A stretch of 11,460 bases of DNA from Oscillospiraceae bacterium (GTDB lineage Bacteria > Bacillota > Clostridia > Oscillospirales > CAG-272): positions 1 through 11,460 of the forward strand of contig SVQS01000048.1 of assembly GCA_015065205.1 (NCBI GenBank). Direction: 5' to 3'. The translations under genes and the position numbers were made by a program. The notes beneath the pieces were generated by a model. It was given only the letters and a program-made list of their open reading frames with translations, was not told the origin of the DNA and made no database searches. Positions 6,095 through 11,152 of the stretch are shown piece after piece (the first letter of the stretch is position 1; the number at the start of each line of letters is the position of its first letter).

Positions 6095-6655
6095 TTATGC
6101 TCTGGAAAGATACTCGCCCGTACGGGTGTCGATCTTAAGAACGTCACCAACGTTGATAAAGAGCGGAACCTTGATTTCAGCACCGGTCTCAAGGGTTGCG
6201 GGCTTGAGGGTGTTGGTTGCAGTGTTGCCTGCAAAGCCGGGGTCGGTGTCGGTTACTTCGAGCTCAACGAACGTAGGAGGCTCGATGCCGAATACGTTGC
6301 CCTTGTAAGAGATGATCTTGCACATCATTTCTTCCTTAACAAAACGGAAGTTGTCGCCAACCATATCGTGAGCAACAAGAGTTTCTTCCCAAGTCTCGGT
6401 ATCCATAAAGTGATACAGAGCGCCATCGTCGTAGGAATATTGCATATCTCTTCTCTCAATGTAAGCGTTCTCAAACTTGTCGGTGGGGCTGAAAGTCTTT
6501 TCAATAACCGCACCGGTGATAACGTTCTTCAGCTTGGTACGAACGAACGCTGCGCCCTTACCGGGTTTTACGTGCTGGAATTCGATAACCTGCAGAACGT
6601 TGCCGTTTTCATCTTCAAATGTAATACCGTTTTTAAAATCGCCGGCTACTACCAT
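6095..6655 (-). CDS. efp: Elongation factor P
   Basis: EF-P binds ribosomes stalled on polyproline and promotes peptide bond formation. The protein of 186 residues has the usual length and three-domain order. The N-terminal KOW-like domain contains the loop HVKPGKGAAFVRTKL, where Lys33 of PGKG is the residue modified in many bacteria. The middle OB domain has YSYDDGALYHFMDTETWEE. The C-terminal OB domain ends with the signature INVGDVLKIDTRTGEYLSRA. The start at 6655 (MVVAGDFKNG) is chosen because GGAGGT lies 5-6 bases upstream and the family begins there; the frame stays open for 18 more codons upstream, but that stretch has no homologous look. No modification enzyme is seen in the window, so the state of the Lys is unknown. 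Confidence 0.97.
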   Translation of the reverse strand: MVVAGDFKNGITFEDENGNVLQVIEFQHVKPGKGAAFVRTKLKNVITGAVIEKTFSPTDKFENAYIERRDMQYSYDDGALYHFMDTETWEETLVAHDMVGDNFRFVKEEMMCKIISYKGNVFGIEPPTFVELEVTDTDPGFAGNTATNTLKPATLETGAEIKVPLFINVGDVLKIDTRTGEYLSRA

Positions 6656-6721
6656 ATTTACCTCCAAAAAACAGAAAGTCAAAATTTGCGTCGAAAGCTC
6701 GTCCGACACATAGTTGAGTTT

Positions 6722-6750
6722 ATTATACTACATTTTCTTCCACTTTGCAA
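6722..6750 (-). promoter_or_regulatory. Promoter of efp
   Basis: On the minus strand TTGCAA (6745-6750) and TATAAT (6722-6727) are separated by 17 bases. The predicted transcript starts about 60 bases upstream of the efp ATG. Confidence 0.7.
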
Positions 6751-6780
6751 TAGGTTTTGCAGGATTTTTTTGTTTTTTTA

Positions 6781-6809
6781 CAAAAATTCGAAGAAAACAA
6801 GAATTTTTG
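6781..6809 (-). terminator. AT-rich hairpin after dpnI
   Basis: CAAAAATTC (6781-6789) and GAATTTTTG (6801-6809) form a 9-bp inverted repeat 3 bases beyond the dpnI stop. The stem is AT-rich, so termination would be weak; it is the only candidate between dpnI and the efp promoter. Confidence 0.45.
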
Positions 6810-6812
6810 GGG

Positions 6813-7583
6813 TTATTGCAGTTTGCGATAAACACCTTTTCCTAAAAATTCTATATATCTCTTATCTCTCAAAAACTGAAGTTGTTGCCTTATTTTTGCT
6901 TCAACATTATTATTTTGAGGATGCTTCGATGAAAGCAAAGGAACAAACCGATATATATCTGCGAGGGAAAAGACATCACTCGGCATTTTATTGACACAAT
7001 TCAAAACATCCATCAGCCATCCTCTTGCCGATAAATTGTGTACCGCAAGTAGATCGCTCTTGTTTACACGCGTAACAACATCAGCTACCGGTATCAACAA
7101 TCCGTTTTTAATAATATCAATTCGGCCTTGTTGAGGAATTTTTTCAATCAGTATGTTGCAACCAACCCATCCGGCTCGGCGCGCGGTAGGTGGTAATGGA
7201 CTGCGCGCTTCTATAATATCCGGCACAAAAAAGTGTTTTGGTATCAAAACCAAATCTCGCACACGATTTTCTTCCTTTGAGTAGCTCATAAATAGGAAAT
7301 CCGGGTTTTGATTTCCCGTTATTCTTTGAATCATTGTTTCATACGCACCATCGTTAACTTTGCGCTGTATAGAACCATTTTTGCTTTTTAACTCAAACTC
7401 ATTTTTGCAGAGTGGACAATAAAAATCGGCAACCGGACGATTATTTGGAAAGTGCGAAATTGTTTTATTTCCACACCGCGGACAATACAAATTCTCTTGC
7501 ACCCAGTTTTCTGTTAAAACTCTCGCTATTTGCGTACTTCCGTGATAATTTTTAACAGCATCAAGATTAAAATTCAAATTCAT
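6813..7583 (-). CDS. dpnI: DpnI-type methyl-directed restriction endonuclease (cuts G-m6A-TC)
   Basis: DpnI is a type IIM enzyme that cleaves GATC only when the adenine is methylated, so it needs no partner methylase and protects an unmethylated host against methylated DNA. The 256-residue protein resembles DpnI along its whole length: NRPVADFYC (Asp53), EFELKSK (Glu64, Lys66) form the PD-(D/E)XK site; CPRCG (34/37) and CPLC (56/59) form the zinc-binding site; LPPTARRAGWVGCNI, LSARGWLMDVLNC and IRQQLQFLRDKRYIEF (C-terminal winged helix that also reads the methylated site) are shared. AAGGAA at 7591-7596 is 7 bases before the ATG. The gene is more AT-rich than efp and stands alone, with no methylase or DpnD next to it. 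It is expressed from its own promoter after a short overlapping upstream ORF. Confidence 0.94.
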   Translation of the reverse strand: MNLNFNLDAVKNYHGSTQIARVLTENWVQENLYCPRCGNKTISHFPNNRPVADFYCPLCKNEFELKSKNGSIQRKVNDGAYETMIQRITGNQNPDFLFMSYSKEENRVRDLVLIPKHFFVPDIIEARSPLPPTARRAGWVGCNILIEKIPQQGRIDIIKNGLLIPVADVVTRVNKSDLLAVHNLSARGWLMDVLNCVNKMPSDVFSLADIYRFVPLLSSKHPQNNNVEAKIRQQLQFLRDKRYIEFLGKGVYRKLQ

Positions 7584-7653
7584 TTCTTGTTTCCTTTTTT
7601 AATTTTGTCACATCGATTAAAAGAGTGACCATACGGCTTTGGAAGGTGTGCAT
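7567..7653 (-). CDS. Small upstream ORF (28 aa) overlapping the dpnI start
   Basis: The first ATG after the dpnI promoter opens a 28-codon frame (MHTFQSRMVTLLID..., ending TAA at 7567-7569). AAGGAGG (7661-7667) sits 7 bases before it, a stronger ribosome site than that of dpnI. It begins about 23 bases after the predicted transcript start. It runs out of frame through the dpnI ribosome site and 17 bases into dpnI, a geometry typical of leader peptides that couple translation. The peptide is basic in the middle, with no recognisable domain. It may be only a coupling device, a regulator of dpnI, or a chance frame; the strong site argues against chance. Confidence 0.6.
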   Translation of the reverse strand: MHTFQSRMVTLLIDVTKLKKETRNEFEF

Positions 7654-7682
7654 GATTCCCCCTCCTTGCCATAGGATAATTC

Positions 7683-7711
7683 AGTATAGCACAAAAGAGG
7701 TAGAAAATCAA
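7683..7711 (-). promoter_or_regulatory. Promoter of the small ORF-dpnI transcript
   Basis: On the minus strand TTGATT (7706-7711) and TATACT (7683-7688) have a 17-base spacer. The transcript would begin near 7676, just before the strong ribosome site of the upstream ORF. Confidence 0.75.
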
Positions 7712-7835
7712 GCCCCTGAAAAACAAAAAGATACTCTGTTTTGTCTATTTTGACGAAAAACGACCTTCAAATCCCCATCTTTTTGAACAAAAGAAAGAAA
7801 ATGCACAAAAAGCGGCAAGAAAATGAAAAAAAGAC

Positions 7836-7864
7836 TTGCAATTTGCCGCGCGTTGTGATATACT
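7836..7864 (+). promoter_or_regulatory. Promoter of tRNA-Glu
   Basis: TTGCAA (7836-7841) and TATACT (7859-7864) have a 17-base spacer and end 19 bases before the tRNA. An inverted repeat GCGGCAA (7812-7818) / TTGCCGC (7843-7849) straddles the -35 box. The upstream A-rich stretch (about 7780-7833) could act as an UP element. Confidence 0.8.
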
Positions 7865-7883
7865 ATTTAAGCGCAAGAGCAAT

Positions 7884-7958
7884 GGCCCATTGGTCAAGCG
7901 GTTAAGACGCTAGCCTCTCACGCTGGAAACTCGGGTTCGATTCCCGGATGGGTCACCA
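7884..7958 (+). tRNA. tRNA-Glu (anticodon CTC)
   Basis: The gene starts GGCCCATTGGTCAAGCGG and ends CCGGATGGGTCACCA. The acceptor stem GGCCCAT/ATGGGTC closes, the T-loop is GGTTCGATTCC, and the anticodon loop CTCTCAC gives CTC, decoding GAG. CCA is encoded. At 75 nt it is normal. Its last 14 bases recur in antisense three times downstream. Confidence 0.97.
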
Positions 7959-8012
7959 GAGAATGAAGCACCTCGAATGAGGTGCTTTTTTCATTCTCTG
8001 GTGACCCATCCG
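7945..8012. repeat. 23-bp perfect inverted repeat that includes the tRNA-Glu 3' end
   Basis: Bases 7945-7967 (CGGATGGGTCACCAG followed by AGAATGAA) are the exact reverse complement of 7990-8012. The left arm contains the last 14 bases of tRNA-Glu including CCA. The terminator hairpin sits between the arms. A read-through transcript could pair the downstream arm with the tRNA acceptor and T-stem 3' strands. Confidence 0.93.
7967..7991 (+). terminator. Intrinsic terminator of tRNA-Glu
   Basis: AGCACCTC-GAAT-GAGGTGCT is a perfect 8-bp hairpin running straight into TTTTTT, 8 bases after the CCA. The same hairpin with its T run is copied at the head of each of the two downstream repeat units. Confidence 0.92.
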
Positions 8013-8143
8013 CTCATCTTCCCGCCCAAAACGCCTCGCGTTTTGGATTCGGGTTCGCATTCGCCGCTCGAAGATCGGGGAGCTCGCTCACCAGGCGCAG
8101 AGCGTGCGAATATTCGCCGCAGGCGAAATTCCCGATACTCCGA
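7969..8143. repeat. Structured tandem repeat, unit 1 (175 bp)
   Basis: From the plus strand the order is: terminator hairpin and T6, antisense tRNA-Glu tail (to 8012), hairpin CCAAAACGC-CTC-GCGTTTTGG (about 8026-8046), a compound stem ATTCGC+CGCTC (8059-8069) with GAGCG-T-GCGAAT (8100-8111), an inner hairpin GAG-CTCG-CTC (8080-8089), and TTCGCC-GCA-GGCGAA (8113-8127). The first 90 bases are identical to unit 2. The strand of function is not known; minus-strand frames through it look like spurious ORFs. Confidence 0.88.
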
Positions 8144-8329
8144 CACCTCGAATGAGGTGCTTTTTTCATTCTCTGGTGACCCATCCGCTCATCTTCCCGC
8201 CCAAAACGCCTCGCGTTTTGGATTCGGGTTCGCATACCCCACCCGAAGATCGGGGTGCTTGCACACCTGGCGCAGGGTGTGGGTATATTCGCCAACGGCG
8301 AAATTCCCGTAATACAAAAACTTTTGAAG
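8144..8329. repeat. Structured tandem repeat, unit 2 (186 bp)
   Basis: Same order as unit 1. The compound stem is now ATACCC+CACCC (8234-8244) with GGGTG-T-GGGTAT (8275-8286), with the same bulged T and the same 30-base interior. The inner hairpin is GTG-CTTG-CAC, and the last hairpin TTCGCC-AAC-GGCGAA keeps its stem but changes its loop. All stem differences from unit 1 are compensated on the opposite arm. Confidence 0.88.
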
Positions 8330-8421
8330 CACCTCGAATGAGGTGCTTTTTTCATTCTCCGGTGACCCATCCGCTCATCTTTCCGCCCAAAACGCCTTGC
8401 GTTTTGGATTCGGGTTCGCAT
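8330..8421. repeat. Structured tandem repeat, unit 3 (partial, about 92 bp)
   Basis: This unit has only the conserved half: terminator hairpin, T6, antisense tRNA tail (TTCATTCTCC..., one base changed), and the hairpin CCAAAACGC-CTT-GCGTTTTGG, ending at GGGTTCGCAT. The variable stem half is missing. It stops 11 bases before the end of the convergent vanZ-like gene, so it may also serve as that gene's 3' region. Confidence 0.85.
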
Positions 8422-8432
8422 TTTCAAGTCAA

Positions 8433-8966
8433 TCACAAATAATAATCTATGTGAATAATCGTATTGACAGTGGCTGCGATAAGGATTGGTATAAGCACGG
8501 AAATCAAAACTGTAAAAGCAATTTCAAGCGGTCTTTCCTTTGCTTTTGGCCTCACCAAAAAATGAATAAGAGCTCCAATAATGCCGCCCAATGTGTTATT
8601 GATAATATCGATATAAGTAAATCTTCCAATACAGTTGAAAATTTGGAGAAATTCAAATCCTGTACTAATCAGAAAACAAAACAGTACCGTTTTTATGTAA
8701 GCGGGTTTATTTACCAAAAATGGCAACAAAACTCCAAGCGGAACAAAAAAGAGAACGTTCAAAACACCGTCCTCTAACGGTGTCATTGAAAACTGAGAAA
8801 GCTGAAACACAAATCTTTCGCCAAGAGTAAAATCTCTGTTGAATATTTTGGCATCTAAAATTCCGCTGCGTAAATTGCACTTAAAAGCAATAATCCAAAC
8901 GAGCAAAAGCACATAAAGCACAAACGTGATAACAGAACGTCGGCGGATCTTCTTTGTTATTTCCAT
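8433..8966 (-). CDS. VanZ-family integral membrane protein
   Basis: VanZ-like proteins are small membrane proteins; the founding member raises teicoplanin resistance, but most relatives have no assigned role. The 177-residue protein has about five hydrophobic segments (roughly 11-28, 68-85, 90-110, 123-137, 149-170). The family signature is clear: NVLFFVPLGVLLPFL, then TGFEFLQIF (Glu105, Gln108), GRFTYIDIINNTLGGIIG (Arg115, Asp120, Asn124). A GAGG site lies 5 bases before the ATG. It has its own promoter and is divergent from the hydrolase gene. There is no glycopeptide-resistance cluster nearby, so a resistance role should not be assumed. Confidence 0.88.
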   Translation of the reverse strand: MEITKKIRRRSVITFVLYVLLLVWIIAFKCNLRSGILDAKIFNRDFTLGERFVFQLSQFSMTPLEDGVLNVLFFVPLGVLLPFLVNKPAYIKTVLFCFLISTGFEFLQIFNCIGRFTYIDIINNTLGGIIGALIHFLVRPKAKERPLEIAFTVLISVLIPILIAATVNTIIHIDYYL

Positions 8967-8996
8967 AATAACCTCGCAACATCAAATAGTATCTGT

Positions 8997-9025
8997 ATTG
9001 TAACATATCGACAGATATTTGTCAA
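8997..9025 (-). promoter_or_regulatory. Promoter of the vanZ-like gene
   Basis: On the minus strand TTGACA (9020-9025) and TACAAT (8997-9002) have a 17-base spacer. It lies back to back with the hydrolase promoter, 52 bases apart. Confidence 0.82.
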
Positions 9026-9077
9026 GAAACATCCACAAAAGAGAAATTAAAAACGCCAAAATTCCCACACCCCATCC

Positions 9078-9106
9078 TTGACATTTCCCCTCTCAAATGC
9101 TATAAT
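9078..9106 (+). promoter_or_regulatory. Consensus promoter of the alpha/beta hydrolase gene
   Basis: TTGACA (9078-9083) and TATAAT (9101-9106), both perfect, have a 17-base spacer. The open frame of the hydrolase extends back into the -35 box, so the true start must be downstream, at 9141. Confidence 0.88.
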
Positions 9107-9140
9107 AAATTCACAAATCTTTCTTTTTTGTGAGGATGAT

Positions 9141-10034
9141 ATGAAAAAAATATTAAAGTATTTGTCAGGCCTTTTGATTGCGGCCTTGTTGCTTCTCGTC
9201 GCTTGGGGTTTAGTAAGCTATTTTGGCGGATATACCATATACCGCGACGTAAGCTATGGCGAAAAAGAAGCGAACGTAATGGATGTTTATATCCCGGGTG
9301 AGGCATACAGACGCGAAAGCAATGGGGTTATCTTGTTCATTCACGGTGGCTCTTGGTCGGGCGGTGATAAGGCGGACGAAACCATCCGTTGCCGTATGCT
9401 TGCAAGCAAAGGATACCTTGTTGCTAACGTCAATTACACACTTTGGAGCGAGGAAACCGCAGATACGTACCACGTTTCCAAAGTGCTTGACGAATTGGAT
9501 GCTGCACTCCTCTGCGTACAGGAATTTGCCAATCAAAAAGGAATCACCGTCGACAAAGCGGCAACCGTGGGATATTCCGCAGGCGCACACCTTGCCATGC
9601 TCTATGCCTATTCTCGGGCGGAAACGGCTCCCATAGAGATTGTGTTCACGGCAAGCCTGGCGGGCCCTGCCGATATTTCGCCCGAAGTATGGGGCGAGGA
9701 TATGACCATTCGCGTAGCGCATCGACTGACCGGCATGGAGATTTCCCCCGAGATGCTCCGATCGGGTGAGGCCGACGATGTTTTGGCTTCCATTTCGCCC
9801 GTATCTTTTATTGACGAAAACACACCACCTTCGTTGATAATGCAAGGCGGAAAGGACACGGTCGTTCCTCCTACCAATGCCGACTCGTTGGTGGAAAAAT
9901 TCACCGCCAATGCTGTTCCTTACGACTACGTTTACCTAAAAAACTCCGACCATTCGCTCCTGCAAAATCCCATTCAACACGCAAGATACTATAAAACACT
10001 TTTGGAATATTGTCGAAAGTTTTTTGCAAAGTAA
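9141..10034 (+). CDS. Membrane-anchored alpha/beta hydrolase (esterase, BD-FAE / hormone-sensitive-lipase-like)
   Basis: The 297-residue protein begins MKKILKYLSGLLIAALLLLVAWGLV, a signal anchor or signal peptide at about 4-26, so the catalytic domain is probably outside the membrane. The domain has the oxyanion motif FIHGGSWSGGDK (68-70), the nucleophile elbow VGYSAGAH (Ser146), Asp239 in QGGKDTVVPP and His271 in NSDHSLL, a complete Ser-Asp-His triad. The layout fits the carbohydrate- or acyl-ester esterases of the BD-FAE group. TGAGG sits 5 bases before the ATG at 9141. It is transcribed alone from a consensus promoter. The substrate (acetylated or feruloylated glycan, lipid or peptide ester) is not evident, and there is no glycan-use locus in the window. 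Confidence 0.88.
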   Translation: MKKILKYLSGLLIAALLLLVAWGLVSYFGGYTIYRDVSYGEKEANVMDVYIPGEAYRRESNGVILFIHGGSWSGGDKADETIRCRMLASKGYLVANVNYTLWSEETADTYHVSKVLDELDAALLCVQEFANQKGITVDKAATVGYSAGAHLAMLYAYSRAETAPIEIVFTASLAGPADISPEVWGEDMTIRVAHRLTGMEISPEMLRSGEADDVLASISPVSFIDENTPPSLIMQGGKDTVVPPTNADSLVEKFTANAVPYDYVYLKNSDHSLLQNPIQHARYYKTLLEYCRKFFAK

Positions 10035-10122
10035 AAAACACCCCAAGGGACTTCAACGAACTGCGCCAAAGCCTATATTAGGGGCCGTTATAACAAAATT
10101 TCCACCTTTTTGAAAAAAACTC

Positions 10123-10151
10123 TTGACTTCATTACAACAAAATGTTACAAT
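10123..10151 (+). promoter_or_regulatory. Promoter of the trypsin-like protease gene
   Basis: TTGACT (10123-10128) and TACAAT (10146-10151) have a 17-base spacer. The leader is about 100 bases and contains a possible interrupted hairpin, CTCG-GAAC (10176-10183) with GTTC...CGAG (10198-10210). Confidence 0.75.
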
Positions 10152-10263
10152 ATAAACAATACATACTCTACATTTCTCGGAACGTCCACCACCTCCTGTT
10201 CGGGTACGAGTATGACAATGTTTTTTGCAGCAGAAGAATATGTTTGAAAGGGTGAAAGTTCAA

Positions 10264-11100
10264 ATGAAAAAAAAGAATCGTTCTGTGGAATACAACGCTA
10301 GTGAAAACATAGTAGGTGACAAGTTTGACGATACCGTATGGTCACTTGAAGCAGTTACATACAAACAAACTCCGGAGGGAACAACACGTTTTGCATCTTT
10401 CGGTACCGGTTTTTTGTTCTCTGTAAAATTTGGCCGCTATGATAGAGTTTTTTTGGTTTCCAATAAGCATGTTTTGGTTGAGGATAACCCGTACGCTCTC
10501 TTTCTCCATCTTCCCCATACCCCGACCCATCCGGAACTGCGATATCTGTTATATCCCACACGGGACGTATCCCCTGTGCAAGATTCTCTCCACGACATAG
10601 TTGTGGCTCACGACAAGGTGGATTTGGCAATCATCGATGTTTCCACAAAGATTTATGAGCTCCAAAAAGCACTTGCATTCCGCAATTTCAAAATCAAGCC
10701 GCTTACTATAAGGGATGTTCAGTACTCTATGGACATTGAAAAAGGAACTCCTATGAGTTATCTCGGCTTCCCGGATCGCAGCGAATATCCCCGTCTCAAA
10801 GGGGGAAAGATTGGTTTGAACCCCAAGTTTGCGGACGATATTGTACTCGATGACGTTCACGTAGCACAAGGTGCCAGCGGAAGCCCGGCATTTATAGCAG
10901 GAACCTCTCTCAGCGGCGAACCTCGCACCAAGCTTCTCGGTGTAATATATGGAACGAGAGCCACAGAAATCGCTTCCGGTCATATGGAATATGATTTGGG
11001 CCACGCTGTTAAAGTAGAGCATCTTAAAAATTTGATCTATGCCGCATTACATATGCAAGGCAACTCTATGAAAGAATTGAAAAAAGTCAAATGGCATTAA
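10264..11100 (+). CDS. Trypsin-fold serine peptidase, apparently cytosolic
   Basis: The protein of about 278 residues has the chymotrypsin-like triad in order: His69 in LVSNKHVLV, Asp120 in KVDLAIIDV, and Ser205 in QGASGSPAF (GxSGxP). SFGTGFLFSV near the start is the usual first strand before the His. There is no signal peptide, transmembrane segment or PDZ domain, unlike HtrA/DegP, so it is probably intracellular and self-contained. The C-terminus ends in a basic tail (KELKKVKWH). I prefer the ATG at 10264, preceded at about 11 bases by AAAGGG; in-frame starts at 10240 (ATG) and 10225 (TTG) are possible and would not change the domain. It is a single-gene unit with its own promoter and terminator. 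Its target is unknown. Confidence 0.8.
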   Translation: MKKKNRSVEYNASENIVGDKFDDTVWSLEAVTYKQTPEGTTRFASFGTGFLFSVKFGRYDRVFLVSNKHVLVEDNPYALFLHLPHTPTHPELRYLLYPTRDVSPVQDSLHDIVVAHDKVDLAIIDVSTKIYELQKALAFRNFKIKPLTIRDVQYSMDIEKGTPMSYLGFPDRSEYPRLKGGKIGLNPKFADDIVLDDVHVAQGASGSPAFIAGTSLSGEPRTKLLGVIYGTRATEIASGHMEYDLGHAVKVEHLKNLIYAALHMQGNSMKELKKVKWH

Positions 11101-11109
11101 AAACATTAT

Positions 11110-11152
11110 AGAAAGAGGACGCTCGTTTGAGCGTCCTCTTTCTGTATTTTAT
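11110..11152. terminator. Bidirectional intrinsic terminator
   Basis: AGAAAGAGGACGCTC (11110-11124) pairs perfectly with GAGCGTCCTCTTTCT (11129-11143) around the loop GTTT, 15 bp in all. The plus-strand tail is GTATTTTATT and the minus-strand tail TATAATGTTTTT, so it ends both the protease gene and the convergent pepF gene. Confidence 0.92.

Noticed and set aside
6656..6709. 18-residue N-terminal extension of EF-P
   Set aside because: The GGAGGT site and the family start point to 6655; the extension is not EF-P-like.
6368..6994. 208-codon plus-strand ORF across efp and the dpnI end
   Set aside because: It is antisense to two conserved genes, spans the efp promoter and has no ribosome site or domain.
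7969..8421. CRISPR array or integron attC array
   Set aside because: Units are 175-186 bp with a 90-bp identical part, not short repeats with unique spacers; no cas genes or integrase are present, there are no cassette genes between the units, and attC core sites were not seen.
8014..8436. 140-codon minus-strand ORF, and plus-strand ORFs of about 110 codons, across the triple repeat
   Set aside because: The frames repeat with the DNA units, have no start-site signals, are rich in His/Arg/Pro, and run through terminator hairpins and antisense tRNA sequence. The changes between units preserve RNA stems rather than codons.
8433..8966. Glycopeptide resistance gene vanZ proper
   Set aside because: Only the broad VanZ-like family is supported; no van operon genes are nearby.
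9078..9140. Extended N-terminus of the hydrolase from a TTG at 9078
   Set aside because: It begins in the -35 box of the promoter and would be untranscribed; the ATG at 9141 has a ribosome site and starts a normal signal anchor.
10035..10122. Possible terminator or gene remnant after the hydrolase
   Set aside because: Only very short inverted repeats (for example CCTA/TAGG) were found and no coding similarity; nothing supportable.
10212..10247. Short ORF (11 codons) before the protease gene
   Set aside because: It has no clear ribosome site and may be chance.
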